Origin: Bacteroidales bacterium
Lineage (GTDB): Bacteria; Bacteroidota; Bacteroidia; Bacteroidales; UBA932
Assembly (NCBI GenBank): GCA_024401925.1
Contig: JAKSKD010000001.1
Coordinates: 123,560-187,559 of the forward strand
DNA length: 64,000 nucleotides
Direction: 5' to 3'
This document shows, one piece after another, positions 17,521 to 25,753 of the stretch. How positions within the stretch are numbered: the stretch's first letter is position 1; each line of letters opens with the position of its first letter. Both the position numbers and the translations under genes were made by a program. The notes beneath the pieces were generated by a model. It did not search any database. It was given only the letters and a program-made list of their open reading frames with translations, and was not told where the DNA came from.

Positions 17521-18327
17521 TAAATTTTCCAGAAAAGTGCCACGGATGGCGGAAATTTCATTCTTAATGGAAATCAAGTCGTTGCGCAGTTCATCGGCAT
17601 TGTCTGCGTTTATCAGGAAAAGAGGCTCCAGGACTTTCTCGAGGCTCTTCATTTCCGGGTAGAAATCCACAAGGGAAGAAATCCCTTTATGAACGAGTGC
17701 AAAGTTGTTTGTGATCTCGGCGGCTGACTCATCGTCGAACATAGGCATAAACTTGTCCACATCCCTCGTGCAGACAAAAAGTTGCTCCACGAGTATTGCT
17801 GTTGTTGCTTCCCAGAAAAAATTCGCCCTTCCGGCCCGATATTCCTTTTCGGCGCAGTTGCTGATTATCTGTCCGATGTTGCTGTCGGCGCGAAGCGAAC
17901 GTGTAACCTCGTAGAAAGCCATATCATTCAGTTCCATACCTATGCGCTGAATGGCTTCGTCATAATTGGATACCGGCATGTTGTAGAGGTCTGCAACAAT
18001 CCTGTCCACGGTGTAGATTGCCGTAGCGCGGTATTTTTGGCTGAGCGTAGGGAGATTCCTTGCATCCGTCGGATCCGCGAGGTAGTCCGGTTTAATCATC
18101 TTTTCCTTGTCGGAAAGAACAACGGCACCGCTTTCAGTGCTCAGGAACGGCACCGGTTTGATTTTTCTGAGTGATATGGTCAGGCTGTCGAGGTTCACTT
18201 TCAGTTCCTCTTCTGTCAGCAGCGCTTCTTCCATTTTTTGCTCCTCAAGTGCTTTTACTGCATTCTTTGTCTTGCAGCAAGGAACCAGCACCAGGGCTGT
18301 GAGCATCAGGAAATATATTTTCTTCAT
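17518..18327 (-). CDS. Lipoprotein of unknown function (paralogue A)
   Basis: 269 residues with a lipoprotein signal (MKKIYFLMLTALVLVPCC), so probably anchored in a membrane facing the periplasm. The mature protein is mostly helical. It is clearly homologous to the lipoprotein at 35863-36684: shared blocks are KIKPVPF, LSDKEKMIKPDYL, LSQKYRA, the EYRAGRANFFW block, and LVEQLF with VDKFMPMF. No known family is recognised. The ATG at 18327 begins the signal peptide; an in-frame ATG three codons upstream is less likely because it lies at the -7 box. Confidence 0.8.
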   Translation of the reverse strand: MKKIYFLMLTALVLVPCCKTKNAVKALEEQKMEEALLTEEELKVNLDSLTISLRKIKPVPFLSTESGAVVLSDKEKMIKPDYLADPTDARNLPTLSQKYRATAIYTVDRIVADLYNMPVSNYDEAIQRIGMELNDMAFYEVTRSLRADSNIGQIISNCAEKEYRAGRANFFWEATTAILVEQLFVCTRDVDKFMPMFDDESAAEITNNFALVHKGISSLVDFYPEMKSLEKVLEPLFLINADNADELRNDLISIKNEISAIRGTFLENL

Positions 18328-18333
18328 ATAGGA

Positions 18334-18341
18334 CAAAGATA
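18334..18341 (-). promoter_or_regulatory. -7 box of lipoprotein A gene (TATCTTTG on the minus strand)
   Basis: CAAAGATA on the plus strand, six bases from the ATG at 18327. This is a third case of a box almost touching the start codon. Confidence 0.55.
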
Positions 18342-18342
18342 A

Positions 18343-20391
18343 TTATTTATTTCTCAAGATAACCTTTCCGTCTTTTGCATCTGCCTGAATAATTGAGGCC
18401 TTGCGCACGCTGCCGTCGAGGATGGCAGTGGCGAGCTGGTTCACAAGTTCCCTCTGAAGAAGCCTTTTGACCGGCCGGGCGCCATAGTCCGGGTCATAAC
18501 CGTTCTCGACCATATACTCTTCGAAGTCCTTTGTGAAATCAAGTTCCACACCTTCGTCAAGGAGGGTTTTCTTGAGAATCTCCATCTGGATGCGGACGAT
18601 TTCGCCGATGTTTTCTTTGGACAGGCTTTCGAATACGATGATTTCATCAATTCTGTTGAGGAATTCAGGCCTCATTGCGGCAGTCAGTTCTTCCTTCTTG
18701 AGGTTGGAAGTCATAATGAGGATAGTGTTCTTGAAGTCCACAGTCCGTCCCTTGTTGTCGGTAAGACGTCCGTCATCAAGCACCTGCAAGAGTACATTGA
18801 ATACATCCGGATGAGCTTTTTCTATCTCATCCAGCAGAATGACCGAATAGGGTTTGCGCCTTACTGCCTCGGTGAGCTGGCCGCCCTCGTCATATCCTAC
18901 ATATCCCGGAGGCGCACCTACAAGACGGCTGACGGTGTGGCGTTCCTGATACTCGCTCATATCGATTCGGGTAATCATATTCTCGTCATTGAAAAGGAAT
19001 TCGGCGAGGGCCTTTGCAAGTTCGGTCTTGCCGACACCGGTGGTACCAAGGAAAAGGAACGAGCCTATTGGTCTCTTTTCTGATGAAAGACCGGCGCGGG
19101 ATCTTCTCACTGCATCGGAAACGGCGCTGATGGCTCTTTCCTGGCCTACTACCCTCTTGTGGAGGGCTTCCTCCATCCTTAGAAGTTTCTCCTTCTCGCT
19201 TTCCAGCATCCTGCTTACAGGGATTCCTGTCCACCTTGCAACCACTTCCGCAATATCCTCAGGGGTGACGGCTTCGGTAATGATAGGATCCTTTATCTCC
19301 GCCTGTTTCGAGGTGAGTTCATTTATTTTCTCCTGGGCCGCTGAAATCTTGCCGTACCTCAGTTCGGCTACTTTTCCATAGTCGCCCGCGCGTTCTGCAA
19401 TCTTCGCTTCATTCTGATAGTCCTCAATCTGCTGCCTTGCGCTCTGTAGTTCGGAGAGGATATTTTTCTCTTCATCCCAACGCTTTTTCAGGGCATCGCG
19501 CTGCCTATTCAAATCTTCGAGTTCTGAGGAGAGTTTGTCCAGCTTAAGGGAAACGCCTTCCCTGCGGATGGCTTCCTTCTCTATTTCGAGCTGACGTATC
19601 TTGGAGTTGAGGTCATCGATAGGCTCAGGAACGGAGTTCATCTCAAGCCTGAGCTTGGATGCGGCCTCATCTACAAGATCTATTGCCTTGTCCGGTAGGA
19701 AGCGGTTGTTGATATACCTGTGCGAGAGATTTACGGCAGCAATCAGTGCGTCATCCTCAATGCGTACCTTATGATGGTTCTCATATTTTTCCTTGAGCCC
19801 GCGGAGGATTGCAATCGATTCCGCAGGGGTAGGCTCGTCCACCATAACCTTCTGGAACCGTCTTTCAAGCGCTTTGTCTGTCTCGAAGTATTTCTGGTAC
19901 TCGTCCAGGGTCGTTGAACCTATAGTCCTGAGTTCTCCCCGAGCGAGGGCCGGTTTCAAAATGTTTGAGGCGTCCATCGCCCCGGAGGTGCGTCCCGCGC
20001 CCACCAGCGTGTGGATTTCGTCAATGAACAATATGATTTCTCCGGCACTTTCCACTACCTCTTTCACCACGCCCTTCAGCCTTTCCTCAAATTCTCCCTG
20101 ATATTTCGCACCCGCGATGAGTGAGCCCATATCCAGGGAATAAACTATTTTTGATTTCAGATTCTCCGGTACATTACCGTCCACAATCTTCAGGGCGATG
20201 CCTTCGGATATGGCTGTCTTGCCGACACCCGGTTCGCCAACCAGAATAGGATTGTTCTTAGTCCTTCTGCTCAATATCTGCAGGACCCTCCTGATCTCCT
20301 CATCGCGGCCTATTACAGGGTCCAGTTTTCCTTTTGACGCCTGCTCATTCAAGTTGATGGCGTACTTCTGTAAATTTTCACGATTTTCCAT
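18343..20391 (-). CDS. clpB: ClpB-type disaggregase lacking the N domain
   Basis: 682 residues against about 860 for standard ClpB. The first residues correspond to the linker before NBD1; the Clp N domain (about 150 residues) is absent, and the short gap to secG has no room for it. NBD1 has GEPGVGKT and [13 protein letters not shown]; the M-domain coiled coil is present (about 270-380); NBD2 has [17 protein letters not shown] and [16 protein letters not shown] shortening is also seen after IMTSNL, where about 15 residues are missing before [11 protein letters not shown]. It should still unfold aggregated proteins with DnaK, with altered substrate loading. The short isoform made by internal initiation in other bacteria is a known parallel. 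Confidence 0.93.
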   Translation of the reverse strand: MENRENLQKYAINLNEQASKGKLDPVIGRDEEIRRVLQILSRRTKNNPILVGEPGVGKTAISEGIALKIVDGNVPENLKSKIVYSLDMGSLIAGAKYQGEFEERLKGVVKEVVESAGEIILFIDEIHTLVGAGRTSGAMDASNILKPALARGELRTIGSTTLDEYQKYFETDKALERRFQKVMVDEPTPAESIAILRGLKEKYENHHKVRIEDDALIAAVNLSHRYINNRFLPDKAIDLVDEAASKLRLEMNSVPEPIDDLNSKIRQLEIEKEAIRREGVSLKLDKLSSELEDLNRQRDALKKRWDEEKNILSELQSARQQIEDYQNEAKIAERAGDYGKVAELRYGKISAAQEKINELTSKQAEIKDPIITEAVTPEDIAEVVARWTGIPVSRMLESEKEKLLRMEEALHKRVVGQERAISAVSDAVRRSRAGLSSEKRPIGSFLFLGTTGVGKTELAKALAEFLFNDENMITRIDMSEYQERHTVSRLVGAPPGYVGYDEGGQLTEAVRRKPYSVILLDEIEKAHPDVFNVLLQVLDDGRLTDNKGRTVDFKNTILIMTSNLKKEELTAAMRPEFLNRIDEIIVFESLSKENIGEIVRIQMEILKKTLLDEGVELDFTKDFEEYMVENGYDPDYGARPVKRLLQRELVNQLATAILDGSVRKASIIQADAKDGKVILRNK

Positions 20392-20393
20392 AG

Positions 20394-20430
20394 CACAAAA
20401 AAATAACGCCCGCCTTTTCGGGCGAACGTT
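20394..20430 (-). terminator. Terminator of secG
   Basis: On the minus strand CGCCCG and CGGGCG (20419-20424 with 20407-20412) form the stem, extended by partial outer pairing, followed by TTATTTTTTT. The T run ends within ten bases of the clpB start codon. Confidence 0.8.
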
Positions 20431-20480
20431 AAAATCTCAAATTATATTCCAGCCTTCTGTAGGCTGACAAAATGTCAGTA

Positions 20481-20825
20481 TTACTCAGCAGGAGTTGAAG
20501 GTACTTCGTTTTGGATAGGTGCTGAAGGGAATTCAGGAACCTGCTCGGTCTCTATGCTTTCAATTTTGTTGGTAACGTCGATGTCAGCACCGGTTGTACC
20601 GAGTGTGAAAGCTGAAACGATTGAAAGGACAAGAATGAATGTAACAAGTCCCCAGGTTACTTTCTCAAGGAGGTCAGCCGTCTGCCTTACACCGAAAGCC
20701 TGGTTTCCTGCAACGAAATTGCTGGCCATTCCTTCTCCCTTACCGCTCTGAAGCAACACAACGATTACGAGAAGTATTGCAGCAATGATAACGAGAATGG
20801 TTAAGATTGTAAAAAGTGCAGTCAT
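20481..20825 (-). CDS. secG: Preprotein translocase subunit SecG
   Basis: 114 residues with two membrane helices (about 2-25 and 58-78) joined by the typical loop LLQSGKGEGMASNF, which is the SecG signature. It is part of the SecYEG channel in the inner membrane. The acidic, proline-rich C-terminal tail is common in Bacteroidota. It is last in the cluster sigma54 activator - lptE - TPR protein - secG. Confidence 0.95.
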   Translation of the reverse strand: MTALFTILTILVIIAAILLVIVVLLQSGKGEGMASNFVAGNQAFGVRQTADLLEKVTWGLVTFILVLSIVSAFTLGTTGADIDVTNKIESIETEQVPEFPSAPIQNEVPSTPAE

Positions 20826-20838
20826 ATCTTCTTATTTT

Positions 20839-21333
20839 TTAATTTTCTTCCTTTAAATTTTCAATAAGGGATGCAAAGTAAGCACTTTTTTCCGGATATC
20901 GCAAACTTAGTTTCGAATAAATGAACTTTGCCTGTTCTATATATCCTTGCTGTGCATAGATTTGCGCCAGAGTTTCAGTGCAGAAATTCTCGAAATCCTC
21001 CTGCCCGGAGAGGTCGTCACGGCCTTTTTCCGGTTCTGCTGCAGGAGCCTTGAATTTCAGGGAGTTATCGCTTCTGATATTGTCGTATTGCTCCTGAGAG
21101 AAATAATCGCCTCCTACGACGACCACCTTTTTCCGCATAGGGGTTTCCGTGCCGGCGGGCACCTTCACTTCCGTAACAGGACAGTTGAACAGTATGGATC
21201 TGTTGCCTACATAGATAGCTGCATCCCCGGGACGCCCTGTGCGGACTGCAAGTGCCTTGCGCGCTGCGCCGAACCAAGGAAACAGGTCCACAATCCTGGA
21301 GAGTTCTTCTAATGGGATGTCGTTCAGATTCAT
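20839..21333 (-). CDS. TPR-like protein of the lptE-secG cluster
   Basis: 164 residues, cytosolic by sequence. The N-terminal part (LSRIVDLFPWFGAARKAL) and the C-terminal part (ETLAQIYAQQGYIEQAKFIYSKL then LRYPEKSAYFASLIENL) match the Bacteroidota protein that regularly lies between lptE and secG; the last 45 residues form about one TPR hairpin. Its role is not known. It starts 3 bp after the lptE stop codon and ends 13 bp before secG. Confidence 0.8.
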   Translation of the reverse strand: MNLNDIPLEELSRIVDLFPWFGAARKALAVRTGRPGDAAIYVGNRSILFNCPVTEVKVPAGTETPMRKKVVVVGGDYFSQEQYDNIRSDNSLKFKAPAAEPEKGRDDLSGQEDFENFCTETLAQIYAQQGYIEQAKFIYSKLSLRYPEKSAYFASLIENLKEEN

Positions 21334-21336
21334 ATT

Positions 21337-21843
21337 CTACCAGTTTGCAACCGTTGCATTGAAAATGTCATCCACCAATTTTTTGATGATTTCCTGGCAC
21401 AAAGAGGATTCAACAGCATCCAGAGAATTTGTCGAATCATAATCTGCATATTGTGAGAAGTCCTTTTCAAAATCTTCTTCAGGATATTTTCTGTTGGTGA
21501 ATGTGATCTTTACTGTAACTGTAAGCCTGTTTTGCGCAGCGACTTCGTCTGCCGTCACAGCAGAAGCCTGTACATTGTATCCGGTGACCTCACCGAGGAT
21601 TTCGATATCTCCGTCTGTATCGACCTGCTCGAGACGTGTCATCTTTCTGAACTGGTTTTTGACGGCTTCTGTGAGGTCGTTGCTGAGATTAGGATTCACT
21701 TTCAGTGCGGAATAACCGAAATAATCAATGGTCACGGTCTGCACATCCGGCTGTATCGATGTGCCGGAAAAAGAATATATCCCACAGGATGTCACTGTCA
21801 GACAAGTGAGTATAAGGGATGATATCAGATATTTATTTTTCAT
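21337..21843 (-). CDS. lptE: LPS-assembly lipoprotein LptE
   Basis: 168 residues with a lipoprotein signal ending TVTSC. The mature part has the LptE/RlpB layout in Bacteroidota: YSFSG after the cysteine, VQTVTIDYF, then NDLTEAVKNQF and GYNVQASAVTADEVAAQNRLTV. LptE plugs LptD in the outer membrane and helps place lipopolysaccharide. The ATG at 21843 starts the signal peptide and overlaps the upstream activator gene by 11 bp. Confidence 0.9.
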   Translation of the reverse strand: MKNKYLISSLILTCLTVTSCGIYSFSGTSIQPDVQTVTIDYFGYSALKVNPNLSNDLTEAVKNQFRKMTRLEQVDTDGDIEILGEVTGYNVQASAVTADEVAAQNRLTVTVKITFTNRKYPEEDFEKDFSQYADYDSTNSLDAVESSLCQEIIKKLVDDIFNATVANW

Positions 21844-23020
21844 TCTTGGAAAGTCTTCTATAAAGGGTTCGTTCAGAAATGCCAAGTTCCTCTGCTGCAA
21901 GTTTCCTGTTACCGTGATATTTTTCCAGGGCCTTGAGAATATTGTCTTCTTCGGCCTTGTGAAGAGAAAGGCTGACCGGCTCGTGGACTTCCGCTTCCTG
22001 CCATTCCGCTTCCTGTACCGGTTGCTGCTGTGGCTCGGAAACCTGGGTTTGTGCTGGAATCTTTTCCCTGGTGTCGCTGTAAACGAAATTCTTCAGTGCG
22101 TCCACATCTTGCTTCAGGTCGAGCAGGGCTTTGATGAACATCTGCCTGTCTGAGGCCGACATTCCGTCAGAACTTGAATTCAATATCGCTGGAAGAGAGT
22201 TCGGCCCGTCCTTAGGTATGTATTTGGATAGGGTGGCGGCATCGATTTCACATTTCGCTGCACCCGGGGCCAGTTTCATTGATTCCAGCGCTGAAATGCT
22301 CTCGGTGACATTCTTGAGCTGACGTATGTTGCCGGGCCATCTGTATCCTTGGAGCATTGCGATTGCGTCGTGGGTCAAACTGACCTTGGTCATTCCGTAC
22401 TTCTCGGAAAAATCGGAAGTGAATTTCCTGAAAAGCAGGTATATGTCGTCCTTGCGCTCACGGAGCGAAGGCATCTTTATCTGTATTGCATTGAGCCTGT
22501 AGTAGAGGTCTTCTCTGAACTTGCCCTGGCTGACTGCATGGATGAGATCGACATTCGTGGCTGCAATGACCCTGACGTTGGTTTTTTGCACTTTTGCAGA
22601 GCCCACCTTGATGAATTCTCCGTCCTGAAGTACGCGCAGGAGCATTGCCTGGGTGGCTTCAGGAAGTTCTCCGATTTCGTCCAGGAACAGGGTTCCGCCG
22701 TCCGCTTCTTCGAAATAGCCCTTTCTTTCTCCTATTGCTCCGGTGAATGCTCCTTTTTCGTGGCCGAACAACTCGGCATTGATAGTGCCTTCAGGAATGG
22801 CACCGCAGTTGATTGAAAGGTATTTTCCGTTCTTGCGCAGACTGTTCTGGTGGATAATGCGCGGGACCATTTCCTTTCCGACACCGCTTTCTCCGGTTAT
22901 GAGAACCGTCAGGTCGGTAGGAGCCACGAGTACAGCAGTCTCCAGGGCACGGTTTAGCGCTGCATCATTTCCAATGATGTCGTACTTGTTTTTCAGCCTT
23001 TGCAGTTCCTGTGCGTCCAT
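21833..23020 (-). CDS. Sigma54-dependent transcriptional activator (AAA+, no receiver domain)
   Basis: 395 residues. The AAA+ domain starts almost at the N terminus: GESGVGKE (Walker A), ELFGHEKGAFTGA with the GAFTGA loop that contacts sigma54, and TLFLDEIGEL (Walker B). The C terminus ends in a Fis-type helix-turn-helix (LAAEELGISERTLYRRL). No receiver or sensory domain is seen, so control is probably by another protein or by level. Its place ahead of lptE is common in Bacteroidota. The ATG at 23020 is chosen over an upstream TTG. Confidence 0.93.
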   Translation of the reverse strand: MDAQELQRLKNKYDIIGNDAALNRALETAVLVAPTDLTVLITGESGVGKEMVPRIIHQNSLRKNGKYLSINCGAIPEGTINAELFGHEKGAFTGAIGERKGYFEEADGGTLFLDEIGELPEATQAMLLRVLQDGEFIKVGSAKVQKTNVRVIAATNVDLIHAVSQGKFREDLYYRLNAIQIKMPSLRERKDDIYLLFRKFTSDFSEKYGMTKVSLTHDAIAMLQGYRWPGNIRQLKNVTESISALESMKLAPGAAKCEIDAATLSKYIPKDGPNSLPAILNSSSDGMSASDRQMFIKALLDLKQDVDALKNFVYSDTREKIPAQTQVSEPQQQPVQEAEWQEAEVHEPVSLSLHKAEEDNILKALEKYHGNRKLAAEELGISERTLYRRLSKNEK

Positions 23021-23037
23021 AAAATCCAAAAGTCAGA

Positions 23038-23045
23038 CAAAGTTA
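23038..23045 (-). promoter_or_regulatory. -7 box of the sigma54-activator/lptE/secG operon
   Basis: CAAAGTTA on the plus strand, TAACTTTG in the sense of transcription, 17 bp before the ATG at 23020. Confidence 0.6.
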
Positions 23046-23076
23046 AGAATAATCTTAGAAATACCGTTTTTTTGTT

Positions 23077-23084
23077 TATATTTG
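23077..23084 (+). promoter_or_regulatory. -7 box of the TPR lipoprotein gene (TATATTTG)
   Basis: Good match to TAnnTTTG followed by C. The leader to the ATG at 23131 is about 40 bp. A -33 TTG at the right distance is not seen. Confidence 0.6.
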
Positions 23085-23130
23085 CGAGGATACGAACCAA
23101 TGTGTTAACAACAGACAAAACAATACCATT

Positions 23131-24774
23131 ATGAAGAATTCAACCAAAATTTTCTTTGCAGTCCTTTTCGGACTTTCTCTTGTTGCCTGCTCTTCTGCCA
23201 ACAAGATGGCTCAGCAAGCAACAAAAGTGACTGTTGAGTGTGAACCTGCTGTCCTCGAGGTGGTAGGTGGTGTCGTAGATGCTTTCGTTACAGTTACTTA
23301 TCCTGAAAATTATTTCAATCCTAAGGCAATCCTTGAAGTTACTCCGGTAATCGTATATGACGGAGGCGAGAAGGCCGGTACCCCTCTTATGTATCAGGGA
23401 GAAAAAGTTAAGGATAACTACAAGGTCGTTCCGGCAAAGGGCGGCGTGGTTTCTGAAAGAATCCGCATCCCTTATGTAGAAGGAATGGAAAAATCATATC
23501 TCGAGCTTCGCGGAGTCGCTTCAGTGGGTGTGAAATCTGTAAACCTCCCTTCAAAGAAGGTGGCTGACGGATGTAACACAACATATATGCTCGTGAAAAA
23601 GGATGGCGTCATTTCACTCAAGGCTGACGGCTATCAGGAAGTCATCAAGGAAACAGAAGAAGGACAGATTCTCTACACGGTAAATTCTGCGAATGTCCGT
23701 TCTTCAGAATTGAAATCTCAGTCAATCAAAGATTTTCAGGCTGCGCTTGAGGAAATTAAGGCTAATGAGAGAAAGACCCTCACGGGAACTGAAGTTGTCG
23801 CTTATGCATCTCCTGAAGGTGGTGAAAGACGTAACGCAAAACTTTCCGATGATCGCTCGAAGACCGCAGGTCAGGCTTGGAACAAGGTTACCAAGGGTCA
23901 CGATGTTGCAGATCCTGAGGTAAGAAGTATCGGCCAGGACTGGGAAGGTTTCCGCGATCTCGTTCAGAAATCAAACATCGAGGATAAGGAACTCATCCTC
24001 CGCGTTCTCTCTATGTACAGCGATCCTGCAGTTCGCGAGAGTGAAATCAGGAATATGTCAGAAGTGTTCAAGGAGTTGAAGGGTGGCGTTCTTCCTGAGC
24101 TTCGTCGCGCACGTTTCATTGCAAACGTAGAGTACAAGAATTTCACAAGCGAAGAACTTATAACCCTCATCGATGAGAACATCGACTTCCTTGATGAGAG
24201 CGCTCTTCTGCGTGCCGCTACTCTTGTAAAGGACACCAACAAGAAGCTCAATATCTACCGTCAGGCTATCGATAAGTTCGACAGCGACCGCGCACGTTTC
24301 AATACCGGTGTAACTTATCTTGCCGCCGGAGACGTTGCAAAGGCAGAGAATGCTTTCAACAAAGTTAAGACCCAGGACGGAGATCTCCAGAATGCCAAGG
24401 GTGTTATCGCGCTTCGCAATGGCGACATCGTAGAAGCTGCAAGGCTTTTCAATGCTGCCGGAACAGAGGATGCAAAACTCAATATCGGTATCGTCAATAT
24501 TCTTACAGGAAATTATGACAAAGCTGCTTCAGAACTCGCTGACGCTCCTGGATGCCCACGCAACACTGTTCTTGCCTATATCCTTACAAATCAGCTTGAT
24601 AAAGCTGAGGCGAAGGCAACCTGCAAAGACCCTAAGGTATATTACCTCAAGGCCATCATTGCGGCCCGCAAGGGTAACGCTGAAGGCGTGAAGGAAAACC
24701 TCGCGATTGCCTGCAAGGACCCTGATCTTAATGCCAGAGCGAAGAATGATGTAGAGTTTGCTGCTTTCAAGTAG
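23131..24774 (+). CDS. TPR lipoprotein with OmpA-like segment
   Basis: 547 residues with a lipoprotein signal (LSLVACSS). After an N-terminal beta-rich region (about 30-175) comes a segment resembling an OmpA-like peptidoglycan-binding domain (VVAYASPEGGERRNAKLSDDRS, about 225-250), then helical TPR-like repeats from about 365 to the end (KAENAFNKVK, EAARLFNAAG, KAASELADA). Such proteins are abundant envelope lipoproteins in Bacteroidota; the exact role is not known. Codon use is like that of the highly expressed ribosomal genes downstream. Confidence 0.82.
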   Translation: MKNSTKIFFAVLFGLSLVACSSANKMAQQATKVTVECEPAVLEVVGGVVDAFVTVTYPENYFNPKAILEVTPVIVYDGGEKAGTPLMYQGEKVKDNYKVVPAKGGVVSERIRIPYVEGMEKSYLELRGVASVGVKSVNLPSKKVADGCNTTYMLVKKDGVISLKADGYQEVIKETEEGQILYTVNSANVRSSELKSQSIKDFQAALEEIKANERKTLTGTEVVAYASPEGGERRNAKLSDDRSKTAGQAWNKVTKGHDVADPEVRSIGQDWEGFRDLVQKSNIEDKELILRVLSMYSDPAVRESEIRNMSEVFKELKGGVLPELRRARFIANVEYKNFTSEELITLIDENIDFLDESALLRAATLVKDTNKKLNIYRQAIDKFDSDRARFNTGVTYLAAGDVAKAENAFNKVKTQDGDLQNAKGVIALRNGDIVEAARLFNAAGTEDAKLNIGIVNILTGNYDKAASELADAPGCPRNTVLAYILTNQLDKAEAKATCKDPKVYYLKAIIAARKGNAEGVKENLAIACKDPDLNARAKNDVEFAAFK

Positions 24775-24804
24775 TTGGATTTTAAGAATTTATTCTTATA
24801 TTTG
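24775..24804 (+). promoter_or_regulatory. Promoter of the str operon (rpsL-rpsG-fusA-rpsJ)
   Basis: TTG (24775-24777) directly after the upstream stop codon, 19 bp, then TATATTTG (24797-24804). Near-ideal spacing for the Bacteroidota primary sigma factor. Confidence 0.8.
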
Positions 24805-24805
24805 C

Positions 24806-24830
24806 AGCCCCCAAATTTGGGGGCTTTTAT
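24806..24830 (+). terminator. Hairpin with T run at the 5' end of the rpsL transcript
   Basis: AGCCCCCAAA pairs with TTTGGGGGCT (24806-24815 with 24816-24825; a perfect 20-bp palindrome, so the loop is taken from the central bases), followed by TTTATTAT. It can terminate transcripts arriving from the lipoprotein gene, but it lies just downstream of the str promoter, so it would also be at the extreme 5' end of the ribosomal mRNA. Confidence 0.7.
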
Positions 24831-24853
24831 TATAAATAGTTTAACAAACATTT

Positions 24854-25237
24854 ATGCCAACAATTCAACAATTAGTTCGCAAAGGACGTGAGGTTATTGA
24901 AGAGAAGTCAAAATCTCGCGCTCTGGATTCTTGTCCTCAGAAGCGTGGCGTATGCTTGCGTGTGTACACAACCACACCTAAGAAACCTAACTCAGCTATG
25001 CGTAAGGTTGCCCGTGTACGTCTTTCAAACGCTAAAGAGGTCAACGCCTACATCCCTGGTGAAGGACACAACCTCCAGGAGCACTCAATCGTGCTTGTAC
25101 GTGGTGGTCGTGTAAAGGACCTTCCAGGTGTGCGTTACCACATCCTTAGAGGAGCTTTGGATACAGCTGGTGTAGAGGGTAGGACACAGTCCCGCTCACT
25201 CTACGGAGCCAAGAGACCGAAGGCTTCTAAGAAGTAA
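24854..25237 (+). CDS. rpsL: 30S ribosomal protein S12
   Basis: 127 residues. The near-invariant decoding-site segments are present: [19 protein letters not shown] with Lys in the position linked to streptomycin resistance, and the [11 protein letters not shown] loop followed by [12 protein letters not shown]. First gene of the str operon; rpsG follows after 29 bp. Confidence 0.99.
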   Translation: MPTIQQLVRKGREVIEEKSKSRALDSCPQKRGVCLRVYTTTPKKPNSAMRKVARVRLSNAKEVNAYIPGEGHNLQEHSIVLVRGGRVKDLPGVRYHILRGALDTAGVEGRTQSRSLYGAKRPKASKK

Positions 25238-25266
25238 TTTTTATCACCTATTATTATTTAATTACA

Positions 25267-25743
25267 ATGAGAAAATCGAAGCCTAAAAAGAGGATTCTAC
25301 TTCCAGATCCTAAGTATCACGACACAAGTGTGACTCGTTTCGTGAACAATCTTATGTTGGACGGTAAGAAGAGTATCGCGTATTCTATTTTTTACGATGC
25401 CATTGATTTGGTAGGCGAGAAGATGAAAGATTCTGACAAGGCTCCTCTAGATATTTGGAGGAAAGCTCTCGAGAACGCAACACCTCAGATTGAGGTTAAG
25501 TCACGCCGTATCGGTGGAGCTAACTTCCAGGTGCCTACAGAGTTGCGTCCTGAAAGGAAGATTTCACTTTCTATGAAGAATATGATTGTCTTCGCCCGCA
25601 AGCGCTCAGGCCGCTCTATGGCAGAAAAACTTTGCGCTGAAATTATTGCCGCTTACAACAATGAAGGTGGTGCAGTCAAGAGAAAAGAAGATATGCACCG
25701 TATGGCTGAGGCTAACAAGGCCTTCGCTCACTTCCGTTTCTAA
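25267..25743 (+). CDS. rpsG: 30S ribosomal protein S7
   Basis: 158 residues, normal length. It binds the 3' domain of 16S rRNA and nucleates head assembly. Diagnostic stretches: [31 protein letters not shown], and [12 protein letters not shown]. fusA begins 10 bp after its stop. Confidence 0.99.
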   Translation: MRKSKPKKRILLPDPKYHDTSVTRFVNNLMLDGKKSIAYSIFYDAIDLVGEKMKDSDKAPLDIWRKALENATPQIEVKSRRIGGANFQVPTELRPERKISLSMKNMIVFARKRSGRSMAEKLCAEIIAAYNNEGGAVKRKEDMHRMAEANKAFAHFRF

Positions 25744-25753
25744 TTTTTGTTAG

